Part shown: one piece after another, positions 35,124 through 43,476 of the stretch
Layout of the letters: every line of letters starts with the position of its first letter
Numbering within the stretch: the stretch's first letter is position 1
DNA from: an uncultured Duncaniella sp.
Lineage (GTDB): Bacteria > Bacteroidota > Bacteroidia > Bacteroidales > Muribaculaceae
NCBI GenBank assembly: GCA_910577255.1
Contig: CAJTMH010000002.1
Span: 248,001-312,000, forward strand
Direction: 5' to 3'
DNA: 64,000 bases
Notes under the pieces: generated by a model
Seen by the model: the letters and a program-made list of their open reading frames with translations, nothing else
Told to the model about the DNA's origin: nothing
Database searches by the model: none
Program-made: the position numbers and the translations under genes

Positions 35124-35153
35124 CGTTAATATTGCGGTTATGTCAGCCGTGCA

Positions 35154-36197
35154 TTAAGCGTTCTCGGGACGGAGAGTGCGGACAGTCGCACCTGCACGCC
35201 ACATTTCGCTTTCGCGGAGGGCCTTGAGTTCCTCTTCGAGCTTCTCGCGGTAGTCAGGCTGAGTGTTGGAGTCGATTGAGCGCTGAGCCTCACGACCGGT
35301 CTTCACGCTCTCATAGAGGTCATAGACAACAGGCTTGATTGCATCATGGAACGGACCCATCCAGTCAAGCGCGCCGCGCTGAGCGGTGGTTGAGCAGTTG
35401 GCATACATCCAGTCCATGCCCTTGGCTGCGAAAAGGGGCATGAGTGACTGTGTGAGCTCTTCAACAGTCTCATTGAAAGCTTCTGAGGGAGTGTGACCGT
35501 TTTCACGGAGCACTTCATACTGAGCGAGGAGCAGACCCTGGATAGCACCCATGAGCGAACCACGTTCGCCGGTGAGGTCAGAAACAGCCTCGCGCTGGAA
35601 TGTGGTTTCGAAAAGGTAGCCTGAACCGATGCCGATACCGAGAGCAAGAGTGCGTTCGAGAGCCTTGCCGGTGGCATCCTGATATACAGCGAAGCTTGAG
35701 TTTGTGCCCTTGCCTTCCTTGAAGAGGATGCGGAGCATGGTGCCTGAACCCTTGGGGGCAACCATAATCACATCGACATCAGCAGGGGGAACTACGCCTG
35801 TGCGGTCGCTCCAGTTGATGGCGAAACCATGGCTGAAGTAAAGAGCCTTACCTGCTGTGAGGTGCTTCTTGATGACAGGCCACTGAGAGATAACTGCGGC
35901 ATCGCTGAGGAGACACATGATGATAGTGCCACGCTTGCAAGCCTCTTCGATGGAGAAGAGAGTCTCACCGGGTACCCATCCGTCGGCCACAGCCTTGTCA
36001 TAAGTCTTACCCTCACGCTGACCTACTATCACGTTGAAACCGTTGTCACGAAGGTCAAGACCCTGGCCGGGACCCTGGACACCGTAACCGATCACGGCGA
36101 TAGTTTCGTCCTTGAGGACTTCACGAGCTTTTTCGAGGGGGAATTCTTCGCGGGTGATGACTGTCTCTTCAACACCGCCAAAGTTTAATTTTGCCAT
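35154..36197 (-). CDS. ilvC: ketol-acid reductoisomerase
   Basis: Converts acetolactate or acetohydroxybutyrate to the dihydroxy acid with NADPH and Mg2+, the second common step to valine and isoleucine. The 347-residue protein has the nucleotide motif IAVIGYGVQGPGQGLDLRDN at about 34-53, VAPKGSGTMLR, and the metal site SDLTGERGSLMGAIQGL. It is the last gene of the ilv operon, 31 bases after the thioesterase gene, with a terminator behind it. Confidence 0.97.
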   Translation of the reverse strand: MAKLNFGGVEETVITREEFPLEKAREVLKDETIAVIGYGVQGPGQGLDLRDNGFNVIVGQREGKTYDKAVADGWVPGETLFSIEEACKRGTIIMCLLSDAAVISQWPVIKKHLTAGKALYFSHGFAINWSDRTGVVPPADVDVIMVAPKGSGTMLRILFKEGKGTNSSFAVYQDATGKALERTLALGIGIGSGYLFETTFQREAVSDLTGERGSLMGAIQGLLLAQYEVLRENGHTPSEAFNETVEELTQSLMPLFAAKGMDWMYANCSTTAQRGALDWMGPFHDAIKPVVYDLYESVKTGREAQRSIDSNTQPDYREKLEEELKALRESEMWRAGATVRTLRPENA

Positions 36198-36228
36198 AAT
36201 GAATTTTCTATTTAGATTGTATTAAATA

Positions 36229-36975
36229 TTATCGTTTTTTAAAGTATATCCTGGCCAGCGCACAGGGCGAGGAGTTGACTTCGACCTGGGTGTCAAACAC
36301 CTCGGGACTACCCTCGTGGGGAGCTGCGACAGCGCGGGCCACATCATCGTAGCGGGCCTCGCGTTTGAATGCGATCTCGAAACGGCTCACCGTGTTCTGC
36401 TCATACTGCTCGAGAGGCCACAGATCGACCATCAAGTCAATGTAACGGCGAGTGGTGACATGGCGGTTTACATCTATGTCCGACACAGCGAAACGATACT
36501 CATGTTCTATAACCGCATCTTGGACCGGCAGCAGCTTGCCCCCCTTGTCGTAAGGGAAAAGCTGTCCGTTGACCGCCTCGCTCATCCCTTTGAGGGCCGT
36601 CAGATCGGACGGACGGCGCGACTCCATGTTGATGGCCATCCATGTGGAGTGAGCCCAAAGAATCGGTTCACCGGTCTCTTCGTCGATCATCTCGAAATTA
36701 CGGTCGGAGAACATCCTGTTGAAATTTTCAATCCAGGTGTCCAGCCTATATGCATGGTTGACTTTAGGTGTCTCTTTGATTTCGATGGTGAGTCTGCTCA
36801 ACACCCATGAGATACCATGACTGATCATGAAGTCAAACCCTATGCCGAGCTGATTGGCATGTCCGGTAGCCGTCTCGATGATGAGCGTGACGAGCCTCGA
36901 AAGGGGCATCTCACGCTGTGCGGTCACTTCGGCTGCCGTCAGGTAGAACTGATGGGAAAAGGTCTTCATGCTCAT
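36229..36975 (-). CDS. acyl-ACP thioesterase
   Basis: A 248-residue protein of the acyl-ACP thioesterase family (FatA/FatB-like, two hot-dog domains), which releases free fatty acid from acyl carrier protein. Visible features are LSRLVTLIIETATGHANQLG, SWVLSRLTIEI, DTWIENFNRMFSDRNF and the second-domain DIDVNRHVTTRRYIDLMVD. It sits between ilvN (6-base gap) and ilvC (31-base gap), an arrangement seen in other Bacteroidales. That links it to branched-chain metabolism, but its real acyl chain is unknown. Confidence 0.9.
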   Translation of the reverse strand: MSMKTFSHQFYLTAAEVTAQREMPLSRLVTLIIETATGHANQLGIGFDFMISHGISWVLSRLTIEIKETPKVNHAYRLDTWIENFNRMFSDRNFEMIDEETGEPILWAHSTWMAINMESRRPSDLTALKGMSEAVNGQLFPYDKGGKLLPVQDAVIEHEYRFAVSDIDVNRHVTTRRYIDLMVDLWPLEQYEQNTVSRFEIAFKREARYDDVARAVAAPHEGSPEVFDTQVEVNSSPCALARIYFKKR

Positions 36976-36981
36976 TACCGG

Positions 36982-37533
36982 TCAATCGTTTTCCACTTTC
37001 TGGCGACGCACTTCCTGCTCCTCGAGGAAGCGAGTGAAATGCTCCGTAGGTGATTTAGTCACACAGATGCGTCCCGAACGTATGAACTGGAGGATGTCAT
37101 ATTGTTTCAGAAGCTCGTAGAGCGCCTGAGTCTCATATTCATGTCCGGTCTTCTCGATGATGGTGTAGTCACGCGAGATCTCGAGAATCCTGGCGTTGTG
37201 TACACGTATTATACGTTCAAGGTTCTTCTCGTCGAGCAGACGTTGGGTAGGCACCTTGTAAAGGGCTATCTCCTGATACACAATCTCGTCGTCCGTGTAG
37301 AGAAAAGCACGCAGCACATCGATGCACCGCTCTATCTGCTTGATGACCTTCTCCATTGTGGCGCGGTCGCTGGTACACGAGAAGTTCATCTTATGTATGC
37401 CGGGCATAGCGCTTGCACTCGACGAGACGCTTTCAAGGTTAAGGCCGCGGCGGGTGAAGATGATGGATATGCGGTTAAGCAAACCAACCTGATTTTCGGT
37501 GAATACCGAGATGGTGAACAATTGTTTTTCCAT
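36982..37533 (-). CDS. ilvN: acetolactate synthase small (regulatory) subunit
   Basis: Regulatory subunit that activates the catalytic subunit and carries feedback inhibition by valine. The 183-residue protein begins with an ACT domain (FTISVFTENQVGLLNRISII, GLNLESVSSSASAMPGIHKM). A second conserved part contains ALYKVPTQRLLDEKNLERII and FIRSGRICVTKSP. It lies 3 bases after ilvB. Confidence 0.95.
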   Translation of the reverse strand: MEKQLFTISVFTENQVGLLNRISIIFTRRGLNLESVSSSASAMPGIHKMNFSCTSDRATMEKVIKQIERCIDVLRAFLYTDDEIVYQEIALYKVPTQRLLDEKNLERIIRVHNARILEISRDYTIIEKTGHEYETQALYELLKQYDILQFIRSGRICVTKSPTEHFTRFLEEQEVRRQKVEND

Positions 37534-37536
37534 ATC

Positions 37537-39261
37537 CTATGCCTTTGTGTACTTAGTGGTCTGGTTTATGAGAATTTCATCGACATTCGAGCCCGGGGCC
37601 ACCATCGGGAACACCATGTCCTCAGGTTCGATATTGACGTTGATCATGTAAGCACCGTCGTGGCTCACCATACGCTCTATGGCCGCATCGAGCTCTTCGC
37701 GCGATGTCACGTTCTCAGCAGGGATATTATAGGCCCGGCTGATGGCCACGAAGTCAGGGTTGACCATCGGAGTGGCCGAGAAGCGGTTGTTGTAGAACAT
37801 GGCCTGCCACTGGCGCACATTGCCGAGGAAGTTGTTGTTGAGAAGTATTATCTTCACCCCTACTCCATACTCCATTATGGTGCCGAGCTCCTGCATTGTC
37901 ATCTGGAAACCGCCGTCGCCCATGAAGGCGAACACCTGGCGCTCAGGACATGCTATCTTGGCTCCGATGGCGGCCGGGAGGCAGAAGCCCATGGTGCCGA
38001 GACCACCGGAAGTGAGTATGCTCTTCGGGAGCGAGTATTTGAAGTAGCGGGCACTCATCATCTGATTCTGGCCTACGTCCGTCACGAGGATTCCGGTGTT
38101 ACCGGAGGCTTCCGACACCTTACGCGCCACTTCGCCCATGCGCATAGCCCCTTCGTTCGTGTCCTCGGGAGAGAGTTCCCGGGCCATCACCTCCTCGCGT
38201 TCCACCTTGTCGGCGTGCTCGAACGAGGCCAACCAGTCGGCGCGGCTGCTCTTGTTGATAAGCGGCAGGAGTGCACGGAGCACCTTGCCGGCATCTCCAT
38301 GTATAGCGGTGTGGACACGGACATTCTTGTTGAATTCGGCCGCATCGATATCAATATGTATGATCTTAGCCTGCGGTGCATAGCCGGCCACTTTTCCGGT
38401 GACGCGGTCGTCAAAACGCATGCCAATGGCTATGATGACGTCAGCCTCATTGGTTTTGATGTTGGGACCGATGTTGCCATGCATCCCGAGAAGCCCCTTG
38501 TTGAGCGGATGGTCAGAAGGGATGGTCGAGAGACCAAGCAACGTTGTAGCCACAGGAATGTCGGCCTTCTCGGCTAAAGCAAGAAGATCCTTTTCGGCCT
38601 CCGACACCATCACGCCATGGCCCGACAGGATGAGCGGACGCTCGGCACGGTTGATCATCGTGGCTGCAGTCACTATATCGCCGGGGAGGATATCCGGGTC
38701 GGGATTATAGCTGCGTATATATTTTTTGCGTTCGTAGTGCCACTCCATAAGGCCGATCTGCGCATCGCGTGTCACGTCAAGCACCACCGGACCGGGACGG
38801 CCTGTGGAGGCAATGAAAAATGCGCGTGACACAGCCCAGGGAATCTCCTCGGCGCTGCGCACCTGATAGGCCCACTTTGTGATGGGGAGTGTGATACCCA
38901 GCACGTCTGTCTCCTGGAAAGCATCAGTGCCGAGTGAAGCGATACCCACCTGTCCGGTAATCACGACAAGGGGTGTGCAGTCGACATTGGCATCACTCAG
39001 GCCGGTGATGACATTGGTGGCTGCAGGGCCTGAGGTGACTGTCACCACACCGACTCGGCCAGAAGCGCGGGCATAGCCCTGTGCGGCGTGGATGGCACCC
39101 TGTTCGTGACGCGTGAGGATATGATGAAGTTCATCCTGGAAGTCGTAGAGCTTATCATAGAAAGGCATGATCTGACCGCCTGGATAGCCGAAGAGGGTGT
39201 CAACTCCTTCAGCTATGAGCGCACGGCACAATGCCTCTGAACCTGTAATTTTCTCACTCAT
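37537..39261 (-). CDS. ilvB: acetolactate synthase large (catalytic) subunit
   Basis: ThDP enzyme that condenses pyruvate with pyruvate or 2-oxobutyrate. The 574-residue protein has the catalytic glutamate E53 in TRHEQGAIHAAQGYARASG, the central FAD-related domain, and the ThDP motif GDGGFQMTMQELGTIMEYG through NNNFLGNVRQWQ. Starts MSEKITGSEALCRALIAEGV. It follows ilvD by 75 bases. Confidence 0.97.
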   Translation of the reverse strand: MSEKITGSEALCRALIAEGVDTLFGYPGGQIMPFYDKLYDFQDELHHILTRHEQGAIHAAQGYARASGRVGVVTVTSGPAATNVITGLSDANVDCTPLVVITGQVGIASLGTDAFQETDVLGITLPITKWAYQVRSAEEIPWAVSRAFFIASTGRPGPVVLDVTRDAQIGLMEWHYERKKYIRSYNPDPDILPGDIVTAATMINRAERPLILSGHGVMVSEAEKDLLALAEKADIPVATTLLGLSTIPSDHPLNKGLLGMHGNIGPNIKTNEADVIIAIGMRFDDRVTGKVAGYAPQAKIIHIDIDAAEFNKNVRVHTAIHGDAGKVLRALLPLINKSSRADWLASFEHADKVEREEVMARELSPEDTNEGAMRMGEVARKVSEASGNTGILVTDVGQNQMMSARYFKYSLPKSILTSGGLGTMGFCLPAAIGAKIACPERQVFAFMGDGGFQMTMQELGTIMEYGVGVKIILLNNNFLGNVRQWQAMFYNNRFSATPMVNPDFVAISRAYNIPAENVTSREELDAAIERMVSHDGAYMINVNIEPEDMVFPMVAPGSNVDEILINQTTKYTKA

Positions 39262-39336
39262 ATATGAAACGTATGATGGATATATGTATTCTTGTAACTA
39301 TTGGAACCTCATTGGAGCGTGAATGCTCCGGGAATA

Positions 39337-41166
39337 TCAGTCGTCGAGCGAGCGGACACCACCCTTGTCGGCCGAAGTGACCATGGCCGCATAGGCACGG
39401 AGAGCCTGTGACACATGGCGGTCTCGCTCAGGAGTGAACGCTTTCTTTCCACGGGCCTCTTCCTCCTTGCGGCGTGATGCCAACTCCTCGTCGGACAGAC
39501 GCACATTGATGCTGCGGCCGGGAATATCAATCTCAATGATGTCACCGTCACGCACGAGGCCGATATTGCCTCCGGCAGCTGCTTCAGGAGAAATATGGCC
39601 TATCGACAATCCGGACGTACCGCCCGAGAAACGCCCATCAGTGATGAGGGCACATTCCTTGCCGAGATGCTTACTCTTGATGTAGGAGGTAGGATAGAGC
39701 ATCTCCTGCATACCGGGGCCACCCTTGGGGCCTTCGTAGGTGATTACGACCACGTCGCCGCTCACAACCTTGTCGCGGAGTATGCCATCAACGGCAGCCT
39801 CCTGTGAAGTGAACACCTTGGCAGGACCGCTGAAGCGGAAGATACTCTCGTCCACGCCCGCGGTCTTCACCACACAACCGTCGTGGGCGATATTGCCTTT
39901 AAGCACAGCCAGACCTCCGTCCTTGACGTAGGCATGCTCCATGTCACGGATGCAGCCGTTGGTGCGGTCGGTGTCAAGTTCGCCATAATAGCTCATCTGA
40001 CGGCCAAGTTCGGTGGTGCGCTTGTTGCCCGGCGCACTCTTCCAGAGCTCGTCGGCAGTACGGTCGAAATTCTTGCCGCCGACAGCATATCTGTCAATGG
40101 CATCACCGAGTGTCATGCCGTCGACGCGGTTGACTGACGTGTCTACCAGGCCGGCATCGGCAAGTATCTTCATTATTGAGAGAATGCCACCTGCACGGTT
40201 GACATCCTGAATGTGATAGTGGGAGTTGGGTGCAACCTTACACAGCACCGGAGTGTGACGCGACAGACGGTCTATATCGTCCATCGTGAAATCAGCTCCG
40301 GCTTCGTGGGCCACAGCCAAAAGGTGGAGCACAGTGTTGGTCGAGCCACCCATAGCTATGTCAAGAGTCATGGCATTGAGCATGGCCTCGCGTGTGGCGA
40401 TGCTGCGGGGAAGCACTTTCTCATCACCGTCGCGATAGTAGGCATAGGTGTTCTCAACGATGCGTTTAGCCGCCTGTTTGAAGAGCTGCAGACGGTTTAT
40501 ATGGGTAGCCACAACTGTGCCGTTGCCCGGAAGGGCGAGGCCTATGGCTTCATTGAGGGAATTCATTGAGTTGGCGGTGAACATGCCGGAGCATGAACCG
40601 CAGGTGGGGCACCCTTTTTTCTCAAGAAGAGTCACATCGGCATCACTGACGGTGTCATCGGCGGCATCGATCATGATATCGATAAGATCCACCGCACGGT
40701 CACCTACCTGCCCGGCCTCCATCGGGCCGCCCGACACGAAAATGGCGGGGATGTTAAGGCGCATGGCTGCCATAAGCATACCGGGAGTCACCTTGTCGCA
40801 GTTGGATATGCAGACCATGGCATCAGCCTTATGGGCATTGACCATGTACTCGATGGAATCAGCGATCATGTCGCGCGACGGAAGCGAATAAAGCATTCCG
40901 TCATGACCCATGGCAATACCGTCGTCAATAGCTATGGTGTTAAATTCAGCAGCAAAACAGCCCTGTTTCTCAATCTCCTCCTTGACTATCTGACCTATTT
41001 CATGCAGATGGGTGTGTCCGGGGACAAACTGAGTAAAGGAATTGACCACGGCGATGATAGGTTTGCCGAACTGCTCCTCCTTCATACCATTGGCGCGCCA
41101 TAACGCACGCGCTCCGGCCATACGGCGTCCTTCAGTGCTTGCTGCGCTTCTCAAAGGGAAACTCAT
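39337..41166 (-). CDS. ilvD: dihydroxy-acid dehydratase
   Basis: Iron-sulfur enzyme that dehydrates the dihydroxy acids to 2-oxo acids for valine and isoleucine. The 609-residue protein has cluster cysteines in CISNCDKVTPGMLMA and CPTCGSCSGMFTANSMNSL, and closing segments SGGTSGLSIGHISPEAAAGG and GDIIEIDIPGRSINVRLSDE. It is the first gene of the ilv operon and is preceded by a consensus promoter and a leader of about 90 bases. Confidence 0.97.
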   Translation of the reverse strand: MSFPLRSAASTEGRRMAGARALWRANGMKEEQFGKPIIAVVNSFTQFVPGHTHLHEIGQIVKEEIEKQGCFAAEFNTIAIDDGIAMGHDGMLYSLPSRDMIADSIEYMVNAHKADAMVCISNCDKVTPGMLMAAMRLNIPAIFVSGGPMEAGQVGDRAVDLIDIMIDAADDTVSDADVTLLEKKGCPTCGSCSGMFTANSMNSLNEAIGLALPGNGTVVATHINRLQLFKQAAKRIVENTYAYYRDGDEKVLPRSIATREAMLNAMTLDIAMGGSTNTVLHLLAVAHEAGADFTMDDIDRLSRHTPVLCKVAPNSHYHIQDVNRAGGILSIMKILADAGLVDTSVNRVDGMTLGDAIDRYAVGGKNFDRTADELWKSAPGNKRTTELGRQMSYYGELDTDRTNGCIRDMEHAYVKDGGLAVLKGNIAHDGCVVKTAGVDESIFRFSGPAKVFTSQEAAVDGILRDKVVSGDVVVITYEGPKGGPGMQEMLYPTSYIKSKHLGKECALITDGRFSGGTSGLSIGHISPEAAAGGNIGLVRDGDIIEIDIPGRSINVRLSDEELASRRKEEEARGKKAFTPERDRHVSQALRAYAAMVTSADKGGVRSLDD

Positions 41167-41203
41167 ATACTATTGTCTTTAGTGTCTTGTTAAATCATTG
41201 GAG

Positions 41204-41233
41204 TTAAAAAACGCGACCGCAACGCGACCACAT
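41204..41233 (-). promoter_or_regulatory. possible short leader ORF (9 codons) before ilvD
   Basis: Inside the ilvD leader, ATG at 41233 preceded by AAGG opens the frame MWSRCGRVF and stops at TAA (41204-41206). It contains one valine and no isoleucine or leucine run, unlike known ilv attenuator peptides, so it may be chance. Its second half reflects a direct repeat GGTCGCGTT. Confidence 0.25.
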
Positions 41234-41266
41234 CCTTAAAATCTACCAATTTGTTAAAATTTCTCG

Positions 41267-41298
41267 CAAAAATACGATAATATGTTGTAAAACACAAA
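41267..41298 (-). promoter_or_regulatory. promoter of the ilv operon
   Basis: Minus-strand TTTG (41295-41298), exactly 20 bases, TATTTTTG (41267-41274): a full consensus match. Initiation near 41259 gives a leader of about 90 bases before ilvD. Confidence 0.78.
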
Positions 41299-41378
41299 AA
41301 TTTAACGAAATATTTTCATAAATCCACCCTTCTGAAATAGCGAAAGGACTCAAACCATCCGGTTGAGCCACCGAAACA

Positions 41379-41417
41379 AATAAAAAAAGCAGGTCACCTT
41401 TTCCAAGGTGACCTGCT
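41379..41417 (-). terminator. terminator of the tRNA-Glu-rpsT-tRNA-Glu unit
   Basis: AGCAGGTCACCTT (41388-41400) pairs perfectly with 41405-41417 across a 4-base loop. On the minus strand it is followed by TTTTTTTATT. It lies 14 bases after the second tRNA-Glu. Confidence 0.9.
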
Positions 41418-41431
41418 CAAGGGGGATTCTG

Positions 41432-41503
41432 TAGCCCATAGGAGAATCGAACTCCTCTTTCAAGAATGAAAATCTTGCGTCCTAGCCGATAGACGAATGG
41501 GCC
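41432..41503 (-). tRNA. tRNA-Glu (UUC), downstream copy
   Basis: A 72-base cloverleaf on the minus strand. The acceptor arm GGCCCAT pairs with ATGGGCT, with discriminator A. The anticodon stem CAAGA/TCTTG encloses the loop TTTTCAT with anticodon TTC, and the T arm is GGAG-TTCGATT-CTCC. CCA is not encoded. Identical in sequence to the copy at 41846-41917. Confidence 0.96.
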
Positions 41504-41547
41504 CTTCCTTAACCAAGACAGCTATATCAGTCTAAATCAGCCGTGGA

Positions 41548-41805
41548 TTAAGCAGCGAGCTTAGCGATGTGGTGAGCAAGCTTGCTCTTGAGGTTAGCGG
41601 CTTTGTTCTTAGAGATAGCGTTCTTTGAAGCAAGACGGTCAAGCATTGCGCCGATTTTGCGGAATGCAGATTCAGCCTCAGCCTTGTCAGTCATTTTGCG
41701 AAGATTGCGCACAGCGTTGCGGGCAGTCTTGGCATAGTAGCGGTTGCGAAGTCTACGTGATTCGATCTGACGAATTCTCTTAAGTGATGATTTATGATTT
41801 GCCAT
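41548..41805 (-). CDS. rpsT: 30S ribosomal protein S20
   Basis: Binds 16S rRNA early in 30S assembly. The 85-residue, very basic protein starts MANHKSSLKRIRQIESRRLR and has NRYYAKTARNAVRNLRKM and ASKNAISKNKAANLKSKLAH, typical of S20. It sits between two identical tRNA-Glu genes and appears to share their transcript, from a promoter at 41934-41965 to the terminator at 41379-41417. Confidence 0.96.
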   Translation of the reverse strand: MANHKSSLKRIRQIESRRLRNRYYAKTARNAVRNLRKMTDKAEAESAFRKIGAMLDRLASKNAISKNKAANLKSKLAHHIAKLAA

Positions 41806-41845
41806 CGGTTAACTATACTTTTTCTTGATTAAGTTTTTGATTAAG

Positions 41846-41917
41846 TAGCCCATAGGAGAATCGAACTCCTCTTTCAAGAATGAAAATCTTGCGTCCTAGC
41901 CGATAGACGAATGGGCC
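41846..41917 (-). tRNA. tRNA-Glu (UUC), promoter-proximal copy
   Basis: Same 72 bases as the copy at 41432-41503, with anticodon TTC and no encoded CCA. The 5' end lies about 10 bases after the expected transcription start. It is the first RNA of the unit that continues through rpsT to the second tRNA-Glu. Confidence 0.96.
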
Positions 41918-41933
41918 GTTGCAAAAGCGATTG

Positions 41934-41965
41934 CAAAGTTATGCACATTTTTTGTAATGACCAAA
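41934..41965 (-). promoter_or_regulatory. promoter of the tRNA-Glu-rpsT-tRNA-Glu unit
   Basis: Minus-strand TTTG (41962-41965), exactly 20 bases, TAACTTTG (41934-41941); full consensus with ideal spacing. Confidence 0.85.
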
Positions 41966-42083
41966 CTTTTTAAGAAATTTTTAGTAATTCGGCTAAATTT
42001 TTCATTTACCACATTAATATATAATATACAATAGGTCAAAAACGCCCCATTTTCGCACCATTTCAGCTTTGGCTGACCATCAC

Positions 42084-42114
42084 TTTGCCATCTTGTTTTT
42101 TATTTCTAATTTTG
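42084..42114 (+). promoter_or_regulatory. promoter of recO
   Basis: TTTG (42084-42087), 19 bases, TAATTTTG (42107-42114), 22 bases before the recO start. Confidence 0.7.
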
Positions 42115-42136
42115 CCGTTGACAATATCCCGACGAG

Positions 42137-42856
42137 ATGAACCTCACATTAATAACACTCAAAGTCACCCGCTACAGCGACACCCAGTCGATCCTTTCAG
42201 GCTTCAGCCGGGAATGGGGACGCGTGTCGCTCGCATTGCCCGCCGGAAGCGGCAAATCGGCCATAAGAATGCGGGCGCTCACAATGCCGTTCGGGATTGT
42301 GGAGTGCGTAACGGAACGTCGACCGGGACGCGAAATCCTCCCCATCCGACAAGTCAGACAGCTCCTGCCCCTCACCTCGCTCCACTCCAATCCACTGAAG
42401 CAGATGGTGGCCATGTTCCTCTCAGAGGTCCTTGCCGCTGTCCTGCAGGACACCCAAGGAGACGAGCACCTCTTTGACTTCATCGCCGAAAGCATCCGCC
42501 TCCTCGACACAGCCGACGGACGAGCCACCGCCAACTTCCACATCTATTTCCTATACCATCTGGGGCGCATGCTGGGCATCGAACCTGACACCTCAACCCA
42601 TGCATCCGGATATATCCTCGACCTTGCCGACGGTATCTGGCGTCCCTCCATTCCACTCCACCGACGGTTTCTCACGCCTGCCGAATCCTCGGCCGCGTTC
42701 ATGCTCTCGCGCATGACATCCCGCAATCTCAACGCTTATAGATACACGCGCGAGGAGCGTAATCGAATCCTCGATCAGCTCCTCGAATATTTTTCAATCC
42801 ACTATGTGTCGTTGCGCGGGCTACATTCACTCGACATCCTGCGCAGCATGCTCTGA
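42137..42856 (+). CDS. recO: DNA repair protein RecO
   Basis: Works with RecR and RecF to load RecA on SSB-coated DNA. The 239-residue protein starts with the OB-fold region MNLTLITLKVTRYSDTQSIL and ends with HYVSLRGLHSLDILRSML, typical of Bacteroidota RecO. The middle helical part contains FLSEVLAAVLQDTQGDEHLF and FHIYFLYHLGRMLGIEP. The cysteines of a zinc site found in some RecO proteins are absent. It has its own promoter. Confidence 0.93.
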   Translation: MNLTLITLKVTRYSDTQSILSGFSREWGRVSLALPAGSGKSAIRMRALTMPFGIVECVTERRPGREILPIRQVRQLLPLTSLHSNPLKQMVAMFLSEVLAAVLQDTQGDEHLFDFIAESIRLLDTADGRATANFHIYFLYHLGRMLGIEPDTSTHASGYILDLADGIWRPSIPLHRRFLTPAESSAAFMLSRMTSRNLNAYRYTREERNRILDQLLEYFSIHYVSLRGLHSLDILRSML

Positions 42857-43057
42857 GCAGAACGAGCCGCAGTCCACAGCCCCATTATGGGCCACAACTT
42901 TTACCCGCTGGCTCTTCAAACCCTCGAGAGCTCTCCTATGGGCACGATGGATGAAGTATCGGTTAAGATACATACCCGCGAAGGAGAACAATACCACCAT
43001 GGCTACTATCCCTATCCATATCACAAGCGAGCGTCCATCTATCGGTTCCATAATCAT
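42827..43057 (-). CDS. possible small membrane protein, function unknown
   Basis: A 76-residue reading frame with one clear membrane helix (IWIGIVAMVVLFSFAGMYLN, about residues 13-32) followed by a basic segment FIHRAHRRALEGLKSQR. It matches no family I know. It overlaps the end of recO by 30 bases on the opposite strand. The alternative start is the second methionine (MEPIDGRS). The hydrophobic-then-basic layout supports a real protein, but it could be a chance frame. Confidence 0.4.
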   Translation of the reverse strand: MIMEPIDGRSLVIWIGIVAMVVLFSFAGMYLNRYFIHRAHRRALEGLKSQRVKVVAHNGAVDCGSFCSEHAAQDVE

Positions 43058-43195
43058 TTGTCTTGTTAAAAGTTACACATCATTGTTTTCTTATCTCCTG
43101 ACTGTTTAGTCTACTATTACAACACAGCGCAACGCCCCGAGGTTTTTCACTTTCGGAAAAAATTTAGGCTTATGATGAATTTTTTCACTAAAAAT

Positions 43196-43226
43196 TTTGG
43201 TGTTTCAGGAAAAGGTTGTAACTTTG
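43196..43226 (+). promoter_or_regulatory. promoter of tRNA-Arg
   Basis: TTTG (43196-43199), 19 bases, TAACTTTG (43219-43226), ending 12 bases before the tRNA. Confidence 0.8.
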
Positions 43227-43238
43227 CACTCACAAAAC

Positions 43239-43312
43239 GGCTCCTTAGCTCAACTGAATAGAGCATCTGACTACGGATCAGAAGGTTACAGGTTTGAATC
43301 CTGTAGGAGTCA
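43239..43312 (+). tRNA. tRNA-Arg (ACG)
   Basis: A 74-base cloverleaf. The acceptor arm GGCTCCT pairs with AGGAGTC, with discriminator A. The anticodon stem TCTGA/TCAGA holds loop CTACGGA with anticodon ACG, and the T arm is ACAGG-TTTGAAT-CCTGT. CCA is not encoded. The ACG anticodon implies A-to-I editing by TadA. Confidence 0.96.
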
Positions 43313-43314
43313 CT

Positions 43315-43359
43315 AAAAAAAATCCTTTCAGCCCATTGGCCGAGAGGATTTTTTATTTT
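43315..43359 (+). terminator. terminator of tRNA-Arg
   Basis: AAAATCCT pairs with AGGATTTT, with further inner pairs through GCC/GGC, followed by TTTTATTTTCC. It directly follows the tRNA. Confidence 0.8.
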
Positions 43360-43476
43360 CCAGCCCTTACCCCTCTCCATCCTCATGCCAATCCGGGATT
43401 CCGTCAAAAAAACAGAGACGCGTTTCGCCATATCGACGAGACGCGCCACTATAAGTCGTAAGGAGCAATAATCAGA

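Noticed and set aside
37102..38577. A plus-strand open frame of 491 codons opposite ilvN and ilvB
   Set aside because: It mirrors the strongly biased codons of the acetolactate synthase genes, shows no family motif, and the opposite strand has full-length enzymes with catalytic residues.
41432..41917. An integration scar: tRNA-Glu duplicated around an insert
   Set aside because: The segment between the copies is the housekeeping gene rpsT, with a shared promoter and terminator, so it is a stable operon and not an inserted element.
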